64,000 nucleotides of DNA. It comes from Halanaerobium sp. MA284_MarDTE_T2. GTDB lineage: Bacteria > Bacillota > Halanaerobiia > Halanaerobiales > Halanaerobiaceae. Location of the stretch: contig NZ_QPJE01000001.1 in the NCBI RefSeq assembly GCF_003337245.1, forward strand, positions 186,001 to 250,000, read 5' to 3'. Shown here in pieces: positions 36,131-44,904 of this stretch (positions are counted from its first letter, which is position 1; every line of letters begins with the position of its first letter). Below the pieces are notes generated by a model. That model saw only the letters and a program-made list of their open reading frames with translations. It was not told the DNA's origin and ran no database searches. A program made the position numbers and the translations under genes.

Positions 36131-36166
36131 TACAGGCCATAAAAATTCTAATTTTTATGGCCTGTA
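36131..36166 (-). terminator. Perfect 17-bp palindrome centred on the dut stop codon
   Basis: TACAGGCCATAAAAATT and AATTTTTATGGCCTGTA pair perfectly around a 2-nt spacer that falls in the dut stop codon. It is probably the 3' hairpin of the dut transcript, although no U tract follows the GC part. Confidence 0.5.
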
Positions 36167-36585
36167 TGACCAAATCCACCTCTACCCCTATTTGTACTGG
36201 AGAGGTTATCAACTTCCTCCCAGTCAATGTCAAAAGTGTGGTGAATAATAAGTTGTGCTATCCGATCATTAAAATTAATTTTAAAATCTTTTTTTCCGTG
36301 ATTGATGAGTATAATACCAATTTCTCCCCTATAGCCAGGGTCAATAACTCCATCAGCATTTAAAACAGTAATTCCGTGTTTAAGAGCTAAACCACTCCTT
36401 GGATAAATAAAAGCTCCATATCCTGGCGGTACAGCAATTTTTATACCGGTTTTTACTATTTTATATTCACCTGGAGAAATAACTGTACTTTCTGCTGAAT
36501 GAAGATCCAATCCACAGTCTTCTCCTTTATGTTGGTATTTAGGGAGTTTAACATCTTTATTAACTTTTTGAACTTTTATTTTCAC
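36148..36585 (-). CDS. dut: dUTP diphosphatase
   Basis: The 145-residue trimeric dUTPase removes dUTP and supplies dUMP. All five motifs are present: DCGLDLHS (about 22), PRSGLALKHG (about 63), NADGVIDPGYRGEIG (about 76), RIAQLI (about 107) and the C-terminal glycine-rich RGRGGFGHTG. The start is GTG after GGAGGTG; its GTGA overlaps the stop of the small upstream ORF. It is the last gene of the pnp-dinG-sleB-dut run. Confidence 0.95.
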   Translation of the reverse strand: MKIKVQKVNKDVKLPKYQHKGEDCGLDLHSAESTVISPGEYKIVKTGIKIAVPPGYGAFIYPRSGLALKHGITVLNADGVIDPGYRGEIGIILINHGKKDFKINFNDRIAQLIIHHTFDIDWEEVDNLSSTNRGRGGFGHTGHKN

Positions 36586-36800
36586 TTATATTCACCTCCA
36601 GAAATTTGATACTGCAGTTCATCAAATGATTTAATTTTATAATCATTTTTAAAAATCAATTCAGACAGAGGAACAATCTGATATCCTGCTTGGCTGGCAA
36701 TATTTATCAATGTATTATTATATTCACCATATGGTGGACGAAAAAATACTGCTGTTTCCCCAGGTTCCGTTATAAATATAATGTTAATTTTTTTTGACAA
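36582..36800 (-). CDS. Small ORF resembling a fragment of a polysaccharide deacetylase
   Basis: The 72-residue product has the FFRPPYGEYNNTLINIASQAGY segment that is typical of motif 3 of NodB-type polysaccharide deacetylases. The catalytic Asp/His motifs that should precede it are missing. The start is TTG after GAGGTG, 10 bp after the LysM/SleB gene, and it ends in a GTGA overlap with dut. It is therefore either a decayed deacetylase with a rebuilt start or a small protein of unknown role. An active deacetylase is ruled out by the missing residues. Confidence 0.6.
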   Translation of the reverse strand: MSKKINIIFITEPGETAVFFRPPYGEYNNTLINIASQAGYQIVPLSELIFKNDYKIKSFDELQYQISGGEYK

Positions 36801-36810
36801 AAAATCACCT

Positions 36811-37722
36811 CTATTTTGTGAAAACATGTTCCCCTATATCAACTATAACTCTTCTGCTTTTAAACCAGGATTTATTTGCAGCTGTTTTAGGGTTATAGAA
36901 ATACAATGCTCCTTTTGTAGGATCTTTACCATTAATTGCTTCTCTGGCCGCTCTGAAGGCAGTGTTATTGGGCCTTAAATTAATCTGTCCATCTGATACA
37001 CAAGAAAACTGCCCATTTTGATAAATTACTTCTGCAAATGTATTAGGAAACTGACTGCTTAAAACTCTGTTAATAATTACAGCTCCAACTGCAATCTGAC
37101 CTATAAATGGTTCACCTCTTGCTTCACCATAAATAGCTCGTGCCAGCAGATTGAGCTCCTGTTTGCTGACAGTTTTTCCTAAAATTTGATGAGGAGTTAA
37201 ATTATGTACCGGTAATTTTATTTTTTGACCAATTCTTAAACTACTCTGCTGTAGATCATTTAAAGCCATAATAACTCCAATACTCGTATTAAAATCTCTG
37301 GCTAAATCATATAAAGTATCTCCACGACTGACATAATAATCAATTAATTTGTCAGCAGGAATATTTACATCAGGTAGTTTAAAACCTGGATCAACGCGTA
37401 CAGCAAAATGGCTGTTTGTCTGAAAAGATAATTTTTCTTCAGGTGATTTTATATCAGAAAAAATTTTATACTCCCAGTTTCCATTTTTTTCTTTTATCTC
37501 TGGAATTATAAGTTCATCTCCCACTTTTATAACAGTATCAGACTCAATATTATTAGATGTTTTAAGTTTTTTAACTGACATTGAAAAATCTTCTGCTATT
37601 TCAGAAAGTGTATCTCCATCCTGTACAACATATACAAGTTTAAATTCTAGAGCAGCAGTATAATTAGAGCTAAAAACTAATAAAAAAACAAAAAATACTG
37701 TACTAAAATATTTACCCTTCAT
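36811..37722 (-). CDS. LysM-containing cell-wall hydrolase (SleB/Hydrolase_2 family)
   Basis: The 303-residue protein begins with a signal peptide (about residues 1-25). A LysM repeat follows (YVVQDGDTLSEIAEDF near 31), then a spacer with a second LysM (YYVSRGDTLYDLARDF near 129). It ends in a SleB-type hydrolase domain with LARAIYGEARGEP near 193 holding the catalytic glutamate and INRVLSSQFPNTF near 218. It probably cuts peptidoglycan outside the membrane; SleB is a spore cortex lytic enzyme, but the family is also vegetative. Its ATG overlaps the end of the helicase gene by 11 nt. Confidence 0.88.
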   Translation of the reverse strand: MKGKYFSTVFFVFLLVFSSNYTAALEFKLVYVVQDGDTLSEIAEDFSMSVKKLKTSNNIESDTVIKVGDELIIPEIKEKNGNWEYKIFSDIKSPEEKLSFQTNSHFAVRVDPGFKLPDVNIPADKLIDYYVSRGDTLYDLARDFNTSIGVIMALNDLQQSSLRIGQKIKLPVHNLTPHQILGKTVSKQELNLLARAIYGEARGEPFIGQIAVGAVIINRVLSSQFPNTFAEVIYQNGQFSCVSDGQINLRPNNTAFRAAREAINGKDPTKGALYFYNPKTAANKSWFKSRRVIVDIGEHVFTK

Positions 37723-40183
37723 CTAACTTTACTCCATTTCTGTCTATTTTTTTGCAGATTTCATCAATAGATAGTTCGTTTATAGGACAACCAGCAGGAA
37801 GTGACTGCAGAAAAACTCTACCGTATTTTCTATTTATTATTCGCCTGTCAAATAAAATTATAAGCCCTTTATCGTTTTTAGTTCTGATCAACCTGCCAAA
37901 CCCCTGTTTAAATCTTATAACTGCTTTTGGTAAAGATAAATTATAAAAAGGATTTTGCCCTTTTTCCCTGAGGCGCTTTTCTTTAGCTTTATAAAGGGGT
38001 TCTCCCGGTACTGGAAATGGTAATTTGACCATTATTAGGTATTTTAAAAGAGAACCAGGAAGATCGACTCCTTCCCAAAAACTTGAAGTTCCAAAAATAA
38101 CAGTATTAAAAGAAGAACTAAATTCTTCAATTATAAATTTTCTGCTCAGTTCTGATTGGGAAAGAATTCTTATTCCATTTTCATTAAATTCTTCTTTTAA
38201 ATTTTGGAAGCAGTAATCCAGCATTTTATAAGATGTAAATAAAACTAAAGTAGAATCTCTGCTTTTTAAAATCAATCTGGATAAATTATCTTTGACAGTA
38301 TTAAGGAAATTTTTTTTACCGGGTTCGGGATGTTTTTTGGGAATTATTAATTCAGCCTGTTTGGAGTAATCAAAAGGTGAATCCACCTGCAGTTCAGCAC
38401 AATCATTAATACCTGTATTATTTTTTATATAATCAAATGAATCGGCAACTGTTAAAGTAGCGGATGTAAATATTATATTGTTCATTTTTTTCCACAGCAA
38501 ATCGGGCAGAAATTTGCCAACTTCTATCGGGGCTGATTGCTGTACAAGCTGACTTTTACCTCTAAAATATCCAGATTCAATCCAGAAAACATAATCACTA
38601 TCATCACTGTTTAAATTGAAATCTATTCTATTAACGAGATCCTGAGAACGGTCGATTACAGATGTAAGTTTCATTTCGTTTTCATCAAGATTGTCTTCAA
38701 GGTTTAAATAAAGTTTATTATATATGAGCTGAAGATATCCTGCAATATTTTTTATAAATCCTGATAATTTTCTTCCATTTGCAACTATTTCTAGCCACTC
38801 TTCACTTTTTTTAATCTTTTCATCAACAATTATTTTCATATTTTTATCCTTAATCAAATTTGAAAGAAAATTAAAGTACTGTGGATAAATATCTCGAACT
38901 TTTTGTGTTAAAGGAATAATTTTTTGATCAAGCATATTTCTTAATTTTTCTTTTTCCTGATCAGCTGCAAATAAATTAATGTCCTCACGTATGACTGACA
39001 GCAGAGAATTTTTTTCTCCACTTAATCTGTTCAGCCATTTTTCTATAACGGCTGAATAAACACTGTAGCTCAGATGATCTGTTGCAATTTCTTCAATATT
39101 GTGTGCCTCATCAATAATCAGGTTGTTATAATTTGGCAGTATTCCTCTATCTACTGAACCTGTTTCCTGCTTAAGTCTTGCATCTGAAAGAAGTAAATGA
39201 TGATTTACAATCAAAATATCTGCTGTAAAAACTTTTTTTCGTGCATTCATAAAAAAACATTTGCTGAAATAGGGACATTTGCTTTTTAAACACAGATCAC
39301 TTTCTGAAGCAATATCCATCCAGATATCTGACGGGAGTGGAAATTTAATTTCTGATCTTTCACCACTTTTTGTGGTATTTTTCCAGTCTACAAGCTGAAC
39401 AAATAATTTATCTTTAACGGAGTTTTCATTTTTATTTTTAAAGTCCTTCTTAAAATTTCTGAATTTTCTTAAACATAAATAGTTGCCTCTTCCCTTTACT
39501 AATACAGAATTAAAAGAAAAAGGAAGAACCCTGTTCAGCAAAACAAGGTCTTTATTTATCAGCTGTTCCTGCAGATTAATTGTATTTGTTGATACAACAA
39601 CTCTGGTGCTATTTATCTTATTCCAAAAAAGAGCAGGAATAAGATAGGCAAAAGATTTGCCTGTACCAGTACCTGCTTCTATAAAAGAATATTTGCTGCT
39701 ATTAAAAGAATCAATAACTTCAGCTGCTGTCTGCAGCTGCTGTTTCCTTTCTGAAAAATTAGTTAGATTATCAGATAGCTTACTGTTTTTTTTAAAAAAA
39801 GATAGAATTTCTTCCTCGTTTAGTTGGTTAATTTTTTTTGCTGTTCCAGCTTCTACAACTACATAAATGTTGTCTGCACTATTATTAATTATAGCAAATC
39901 CAACTTCTCGCTGAGCCATTCTTGAAGCAAGTCTGATATCTGCAGCTGAAGGTGTTAAATCTCCAGAGGGGTGATTATGAATAATCATTTCTCCAGCCAT
40001 AAGATTGTTAATTACTGCTGGAGCAGAATAACTATTACCACGTGCCAGCACTTCAAAATCCTCTATTATATCTTTTTTTTCAGATAATTTAGCTCGTATA
40101 AAGATTTCATTTCCAGATGCATTATCAATTTCATTTTTAATTTTACCTTTTACATTAATTAATAGTTCAGAGCTGGCCTGCAC
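37712..40183 (-). CDS. DinG/XPD-type helicase fused to an N-terminal RadC-like JAMM domain
   Basis: The 823-residue protein has two parts. Residues about 1-120 resemble a RadC/JAB1-type metalloprotease-like domain, with HNHPSGDLTPSAAD at 69-82 giving the two His, Ser and Asp of the JAMM signature. The rest is a superfamily 2 helicase of the DinG/XPD type: Walker A EAGTGTGKS at 169-177, iron-sulfur cysteines in NYLC, DLCLKSKC and FSKC, DEAH near 350, and the C-terminal motifs GTSSFWEGVDLPG and RFKQGFGRLIR. The start is GTG after CAGGAGG. DNA repair is likely; what the JAMM part does is not known. Confidence 0.85.
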   Translation of the reverse strand: MQASSELLINVKGKIKNEIDNASGNEIFIRAKLSEKKDIIEDFEVLARGNSYSAPAVINNLMAGEMIIHNHPSGDLTPSAADIRLASRMAQREVGFAIINNSADNIYVVVEAGTAKKINQLNEEEILSFFKKNSKLSDNLTNFSERKQQLQTAAEVIDSFNSSKYSFIEAGTGTGKSFAYLIPALFWNKINSTRVVVSTNTINLQEQLINKDLVLLNRVLPFSFNSVLVKGRGNYLCLRKFRNFKKDFKNKNENSVKDKLFVQLVDWKNTTKSGERSEIKFPLPSDIWMDIASESDLCLKSKCPYFSKCFFMNARKKVFTADILIVNHHLLLSDARLKQETGSVDRGILPNYNNLIIDEAHNIEEIATDHLSYSVYSAVIEKWLNRLSGEKNSLLSVIREDINLFAADQEKEKLRNMLDQKIIPLTQKVRDIYPQYFNFLSNLIKDKNMKIIVDEKIKKSEEWLEIVANGRKLSGFIKNIAGYLQLIYNKLYLNLEDNLDENEMKLTSVIDRSQDLVNRIDFNLNSDDSDYVFWIESGYFRGKSQLVQQSAPIEVGKFLPDLLWKKMNNIIFTSATLTVADSFDYIKNNTGINDCAELQVDSPFDYSKQAELIIPKKHPEPGKKNFLNTVKDNLSRLILKSRDSTLVLFTSYKMLDYCFQNLKEEFNENGIRILSQSELSRKFIIEEFSSSFNTVIFGTSSFWEGVDLPGSLLKYLIMVKLPFPVPGEPLYKAKEKRLREKGQNPFYNLSLPKAVIRFKQGFGRLIRTKNDKGLIILFDRRIINRKYGRVFLQSLPAGCPINELSIDEICKKIDRNGVKLDEG

Positions 40184-40185
40184 TT

Positions 40186-40407
40186 TTATTCCTCCTGACT
40201 TTTATTAAGATTTTTTAGAAGAATTCTATCTTCATCAGGTCTATCATTAAACCATGGGGTTTCTAGATTAAATGGAATATTCTTTAATTTAGGATGATTT
40301 ATAATATTTGCAGATCCATTTCTGCCTATTTTTCCCTCACCTATATGAGCATGTTCATCTTTGTTTTCTCCAATACTACTTCCTGCCCCGGATACATTTT
40401 CCAGCAT
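40186..40407 (-). CDS. Hypothetical 73-residue protein between pnp and the helicase
   Basis: I do not recognise this product. It is hydrophilic and starts with a Gly/Ser-rich stretch, has [13 protein letters not shown] near 19 and a [17 protein letters not shown] segment near 45, and shows no signal peptide or membrane helix. The ribosome-binding site is weak. In favour of a gene, the frame spans the whole spacer and its last codons hold the ribosome-binding site of the helicase gene 2 bp downstream. Against it are the poor start and low-complexity N-terminus. Confidence 0.5.
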   Translation of the reverse strand: MLENVSGAGSSIGENKDEHAHIGEGKIGRNGSANIINHPKLKNIPFNLETPWFNDRPDEDRILLKNLNKSQEE

Positions 40408-40424
40408 TATTACAGTACTGCTGT

Positions 40425-42515
40425 TTATTCTTTGTTTTCTAACTCTTTTTTAGCATCTTTAAGTGATAAATTAATTCTATCCTGATTATCTATTTCAATA
40501 ACTTTCACAGGAATTTCATCTCCGACCGAAACAACATCTCCAACCTCTTTTACATGGTGGTCAGCTAATTTAGAAATGTGAACAAGTCCTTCTTTATTTG
40601 GCAGAATTTCTACAAAGGCGCCAAAGTTCATAATTCTTTTAACTTTACCCTGATAGATTTCACCAACTTCAACTTCTTTAGTCAGACGTTCAATCATTTC
40701 TTTTGCTTTTTCTCCACTTTCCTGGTTATCAGTCATAATTTTTACCAGGCCGTCATCTTCTATATCAATACTGGCTCCAGTTTCATCAATAATTTTATTA
40801 ATCATCTTTCCACCAGGACCTATAACAAATCTAATTTTTTCTGGATCAATGTTCATAGTAATAATTGCAGGAGCATTTTCTGATAATTCTGGACGAGGCT
40901 CTGGTATAACCTCTAGCATTTTACTCATAATATACATTCTACCTTCTTTGGCTTTTTCCAAAGCTTTTTTTAATATATCAAAGGATAATCCTTTGAGTTT
41001 CATATCCATCTGCAGTGCAGTTATTCCATCTTCAGTACCGGCTACTTTAAAATCCATATCTCCATAAAAATCTTCAAAACCCTGAATGTCAGAAAGTATT
41101 GCTACATTATCTCCTTCTTTCATAAGTCCCATTGCAATACCTGCTACAGGTGCTTTAATTGGAACACCAGCATCCATTAAAGATAGAGTACTCCCACATA
41201 TACTGGCCTGTGAAGAAGATCCATTTGATTCTAGCACTTCTGACACAATTCTTATTGTATAAGGAAATTCTTCTTCTGAAGGAATAACTGGAAGCAGTGC
41301 TTTTTCGCCAAGAGTACCATGACCAATTTCTCTTCTACCAGGTGATCTCATTGGACTGGTTTCTCCAACACAGAATGATGGGAAATTATAGTGGTGCATA
41401 TATCTTTTTGTTTCTTTTTCGCCCAAACCAAATAAAATCTGTTCATCACTTGAAGCTCCTAGAGTTAAAACACTTAATGCCTGTGTTTGTCCTCTTGTAA
41501 AGACACCGGAACCGTGAGCTCTTGGCACAAAACCAACTTCTGACCAAATAGGTCTAATTTCATCATATTTTCTTCCATCAGGTCTGATACCATCATCCAG
41601 AATAAGACTTTTTACTGATTTTTTAATCATTTTTTCGAATGCCAGATCAATCTGAGAATCAATATTTTCATCTTCTTCTGGATTTAATTTTTCTTTAAGT
41701 TCATTTTTTAATTTACTGATCATATCATTTCTTTCTATTTTTTCCTTTATTTGTACAGCTTCTTTTAAGCGTCCGTCAAGAATAGATTCTACTTTATCCT
41801 GCAGATCTGCTTCAACAGTTGGTTCTTCAAAAGGCATTTTTTCTTTTCCAGCTTCTTTTCTCATCTGATTTTGCAGTTCAATAACTTTTTTGATTTCTTC
41901 ATGTGCAAGTTCCATTGCCTTTAAAATAATTTCTTCATCTACCTCATTTGCACTTGCTTCTACCATCATAATTGCATTTTTGGTTCCAGCAACTGTTAAT
42001 TCGAGATCACTAATTTTGTTTTCTTCTTCATTTGGATTAACAATTAATTCTCCATCTACAAGACCAACTTTTACTCCACCAACTGCTTCTGCAAAGGGAA
42101 TGTCAGACAGCATAAGAGCTGCTGATGCTCCATTTAACGCCAGAATTTCAGGGTCATAATCATCATCTACAGAAAGAATTGTTGCAACTATCTGCACATC
42201 ATTTCTAAAACCTTTTGGAAATAATGGTCTTATAGAGCGGTCAATAACTCGAGCGGCAAGTGTCGCTTCATCACGGGGTCTTCCTTCTCTCCGGAGAACA
42301 CCCCCAGGTATTTTTCCAATTGCATAAACTCTCTCTTCATAATTAACTAACAGTGGGAAAAAATTCATTCCCGGTCTTGGTTCATCCATAGTTGCCGTGA
42401 CGAGAACCTGAGTGTCTCCACAGCGAACTACAACAGAACCATTGGCCTGTTTGGCCAGTTTGCCAGTCTGAATATTTAAATTATCACCGGCAAAGTCTAA
42501 ATTCCATTCTTTCAT
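40425..42515 (-). CDS. pnp: Polyribonucleotide nucleotidyltransferase (PNPase)
   Basis: The 696-residue enzyme degrades RNA phosphorolytically from the 3' end. It has two RNase PH domains ([22 protein letters not shown] near 75 and the catalytic [15 protein letters not shown] near 335), a KH domain ([14 protein letters not shown] near 557) and a C-terminal S1 domain ([20 protein letters not shown] near 620). ATG follows AAGGAGG. It lies after rpsO, as in most bacteria, but a terminator and a separate leader with an inverted repeat and the shared 20-bp motif lie between, so it probably has its own promoter. Confidence 0.97.
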   Translation of the reverse strand: MKEWNLDFAGDNLNIQTGKLAKQANGSVVVRCGDTQVLVTATMDEPRPGMNFFPLLVNYEERVYAIGKIPGGVLRREGRPRDEATLAARVIDRSIRPLFPKGFRNDVQIVATILSVDDDYDPEILALNGASAALMLSDIPFAEAVGGVKVGLVDGELIVNPNEEENKISDLELTVAGTKNAIMMVEASANEVDEEIILKAMELAHEEIKKVIELQNQMRKEAGKEKMPFEEPTVEADLQDKVESILDGRLKEAVQIKEKIERNDMISKLKNELKEKLNPEEDENIDSQIDLAFEKMIKKSVKSLILDDGIRPDGRKYDEIRPIWSEVGFVPRAHGSGVFTRGQTQALSVLTLGASSDEQILFGLGEKETKRYMHHYNFPSFCVGETSPMRSPGRREIGHGTLGEKALLPVIPSEEEFPYTIRIVSEVLESNGSSSQASICGSTLSLMDAGVPIKAPVAGIAMGLMKEGDNVAILSDIQGFEDFYGDMDFKVAGTEDGITALQMDMKLKGLSFDILKKALEKAKEGRMYIMSKMLEVIPEPRPELSENAPAIITMNIDPEKIRFVIGPGGKMINKIIDETGASIDIEDDGLVKIMTDNQESGEKAKEMIERLTKEVEVGEIYQGKVKRIMNFGAFVEILPNKEGLVHISKLADHHVKEVGDVVSVGDEIPVKVIEIDNQDRINLSLKDAKKELENKE

Positions 42516-42541
42516 ATTTTTGCCTCCTTATTTTGTAACCA

Positions 42542-42578
42542 TTACGTCAAATCTAATAGCTTTTTTAAAAATATTAAT
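42542..42578 (-). promoter_or_regulatory. Conserved leader motif, copy B (pnp)
   Basis: On the minus strand the motif GCTATTAGATTTGACGTAA is preceded by ATTAATATTTTTAAAAAA, which is shared with copy C. Exactly 29 nt separate its GACG from the pnp start. Confidence 0.6.
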
Positions 42579-42585
42579 GGCAACA

Positions 42586-42615
42586 ATTATATTTTATTTG
42601 ACGTTATCTTTGTAA
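42586..42615 (-). promoter_or_regulatory. Possible pnp promoter
   Basis: A perfect TATAAT lies 18 bp after a weak -35 box TTACAA on the minus strand, after the rpsO terminator. One arm of the ACGTCAAAT inverted repeat falls between the two boxes. Confidence 0.4.
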
Positions 42616-42631
42616 AATAAAGTTATATTTA

Positions 42632-42663
42632 TTAAATTAAAGAGCGGGAGTCCCCCGCTCTTT
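42632..42663 (-). terminator. Terminator after rpsO
   Basis: A perfect 10-bp stem AAAGAGCGGG / CCCGCTCTTT with a 5-nt loop is followed on the minus strand by AATTTAAT. The T residues are in the stem base, so some read-through into pnp is possible. Confidence 0.75.
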
Positions 42664-42675
42664 AAAAATTCGCCA

Positions 42676-42942
42676 TTATCTGCGAATACCAAGTTCTTTA
42701 ATTAAACTACGATATCTTTCTATATCATTGTTCTGAAGATATCTCAATAATTTTCTTCTTGTTCCAACCATTTTTAAAAGACCACGGCGAGAATGAAAAT
42801 CACTTTTATGTTCTTTTAAGTGGTCAGTTAACTGAGAAATTCTTTTTGTCAGCAGTGCAACCTGTACTTCAGGTGAACCAGTGTCACCTTCTTCTCTCTG
42901 ATATTTTTCAATAATACTTTGTTTTTCTTCTTTACTTAACAT
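42676..42942 (-). CDS. rpsO: 30S ribosomal protein S15
   Basis: The 88-residue protein is complete and of standard length. It binds the central domain of 16S rRNA early in 30S assembly. [16 protein letters not shown] and [25 protein letters not shown] are the family motifs. A longer in-frame extension upstream is not conserved, and AGGAGGTGA lies 7-8 nt before the chosen ATG. Two abutting hairpins lie in the leader and may serve autoregulation. Confidence 0.98.
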   Translation of the reverse strand: MLSKEEKQSIIEKYQREEGDTGSPEVQVALLTKRISQLTDHLKEHKSDFHSRRGLLKMVGTRRKLLRYLQNNDIERYRSLIKELGIRR

Positions 42943-42979
42943 TAAAAAATCACCTCCTGGATTATTTATAAACCATAAG

Positions 42980-43009
42980 CCAAGAAATACGTTGGAGGTA
43001 CGCATACCT
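42980..43009 (-). promoter_or_regulatory. Two abutting hairpins in the rpsO leader
   Basis: In the minus-strand RNA an AGGTA / TACCT stem with a 4-nt loop is followed without a gap by a CCAA / TTGG stem with an 8-nt loop, 37 nt before the start codon. Bacterial S15 often represses itself through structured leaders, but no exact match to a known leader class is claimed. Confidence 0.35.
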
Positions 43010-43042
43010 AGCAAATGGTAAATTAAAACTTTCTTTATTATT

Positions 43043-43966
43043 TTAACACAAAAGATTTCTTGTGTAAAGAATATCCTCTTTCATCTGCTCAATTAAATCA
43101 TTTCTAGAATCAAACTTAATTTCTGGTCTAATAAATTCAACAAAATCAGCACAAATTCTTTTATTATAAATAGTTTTATTAAAATCAAGAATATTTATTT
43201 CAAAATTTATATTTTTTTCTTTAAAAGTTGGATTAAATCCAAGATTTGCTGCCCCTGCATAAGTTTTATCGTTTATATAAACTTTTACTGCATATACACC
43301 TGCAGGAGGTAGAGAATAATTTGTTTCAAGAGAAATATTGGCTGTAGGAACTCCCATTTTCCTGCCTCTTTTTTTTCCATGATGTACTTTTCCACAAATT
43401 TGATAAGGACGACCGAGTAAATTTTCAGCTTTTGTTAAATGTCCTTTTTGAATCAATTTTCTAATTTTTGTACTGGATATTCTGTCATTATTTGCGTTAA
43501 GTTGAGATATTATTTTTGTATCAAAACTATAAATTTCTCCCATTTTTTTTAAGACTTCTACATTTCCTCTGTTCAGATGACCAAAACGAAAATCCTCACC
43601 AACAACAACACAGGAAACATTGAGATTTTTTACAAGTACTTTTTTTACAAATTCTTCAGCTTCAAGCTGAGCAAATCTTGGTGTAAATTCCTGCTCGAAA
43701 TAATAGTCTACATTTAGTTTTTCCAGAATATTTATTTTCTGCTGTCTGGAAATAATAGCAGATGGTATATTTTGACCCGATATAATTTTGAGTGGATGTG
43801 GGTAAAAAGAAAAAACACCAGAAACACCCCTGTTTATTTTTGCATTTTCAACAGTTTTATTAATTATTAATTTATGTCCTTTATGCAAACCATCAAATAC
43901 ACCTATTGCTAGATAGGTATTTTTTTTATTATAATTTTTAAAATTGTGGTTGGTAATTACTTTCAT
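43043..43966 (-). CDS. ribF: Bifunctional riboflavin kinase / FAD synthetase
   Basis: The 307-residue enzyme makes FMN and then FAD. The N-terminal nucleotidyltransferase has [11 protein letters not shown] (residues 22-32), FSFYPHP near 51 and the [10 protein letters not shown] segment near 163. The C-terminal flavokinase has [20 protein letters not shown] near 192. ATG follows GGAGG. It stands between truB and rpsO, its usual place. Confidence 0.96.
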   Translation of the reverse strand: MKVITNHNFKNYNKKNTYLAIGVFDGLHKGHKLIINKTVENAKINRGVSGVFSFYPHPLKIISGQNIPSAIISRQQKINILEKLNVDYYFEQEFTPRFAQLEAEEFVKKVLVKNLNVSCVVVGEDFRFGHLNRGNVEVLKKMGEIYSFDTKIISQLNANNDRISSTKIRKLIQKGHLTKAENLLGRPYQICGKVHHGKKRGRKMGVPTANISLETNYSLPPAGVYAVKVYINDKTYAGAANLGFNPTFKEKNINFEINILDFNKTIYNKRICADFVEFIRPEIKFDSRNDLIEQMKEDILYTRNLLC

Positions 43967-44007
43967 TACATATCCTCCATAGCTAAATATCGTTACACTA
44001 ATATTTG

Positions 44008-44904
44008 TTATATAAATACTTTTTCTGGTTGATAGACTAATAGATCGTCTTTGTATATTTTTCTGTTAATAGATATAAATTCATCTGTATCAGAAAAGAC
44101 CAGCAAATTATCATTGATTTTTAAAGATTTGGGAAGTTTTTTAAAATCATTTTTGACAAGAAAATTACCATTAACTGCTTTATTGTGTGCAGTCTGTTTT
44201 ATTACTGCTTTGGGAAAATCAAGTGGTAAATAAATTGGTTTTAAAACTTTATCCTTTTTATTTAAATCAGAAATTATATGTGAGTCTGCAATATGAAATT
44301 TACCTGATTGTGTTCTGAGCAGAAAGGTCATTGTTGCTGAGGAATTTAGAGCTATTCCTATATCTCTTACAAGTGATCTTATATAACAGCCTCTGGATAC
44401 TACCACTTTAAAGCGTATGACAGGTAATGATATATTTATTAATTTAATATTATAAATTTCAATTTCTCTTTTTTCTCTTTTAACATATATTCCTCTGCGT
44501 GCCAAATGATACAGCCGCTGGCCATTGTGATGTAAGGCAGAAAACATTGGTGGAATCTGTTTATGTTTACCTTTTAAACTGCAGAAAAGACTTTCTATCC
44601 TATCAACAGTCAGATTACTCCAGTTTAAGTCCTCTTTTATTACATTTCCTTCCAGATCAAGAGAATCAGTTTGAAACCCAAGCTCCATTTCACAGATATA
44701 AGTCTTTATACTGTCATCAAGATATGGAATAATCTTTGTTGCTTTTCCCAGACAGATACCGAGTACACCGGCTGCTGCAGGATCTAATGTTCCAGTATGT
44801 CCAACTTTTTTTTGATAAAAAATTTTTTTTATAATTCTTATCACAGAAAAAGAAGTTATACCTGGTGGTTTTAAAATATTTAAGATTCCACTGCTGTTAG
44901 ACAT
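44008..44904 (-). CDS. truB: tRNA pseudouridine-55 synthase
   Basis: The 298-residue enzyme isomerises U55 in the T loop of tRNA. The catalytic aspartate is in VGHTGTLDPAAAGVLGICLG (about 35-54), with KKIFYQKK before it and SRGCYIRSLVRDIG near 169. The C-terminal PUA-like part is poorly conserved. ATG overlaps the end of nrnA by 8 nt. Confidence 0.96.
   Translation of the reverse strand: MSNSSGILNILKPPGITSFSVIRIIKKIFYQKKVGHTGTLDPAAAGVLGICLGKATKIIPYLDDSIKTYICEMELGFQTDSLDLEGNVIKEDLNWSNLTVDRIESLFCSLKGKHKQIPPMFSALHHNGQRLYHLARRGIYVKREKREIEIYNIKLINISLPVIRFKVVVSRGCYIRSLVRDIGIALNSSATMTFLLRTQSGKFHIADSHIISDLNKKDKVLKPIYLPLDFPKAVIKQTAHNKAVNGNFLVKNDFKKLPKSLKINDNLLVFSDTDEFISINRKIYKDDLLVYQPEKVFI

Noticed and set aside
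36781-36978. Plus-strand 65-codon frame opposite the SleB-type gene
   Set aside because: Antisense to a conserved catalytic domain; the Cys/Phe-rich product resembles nothing.
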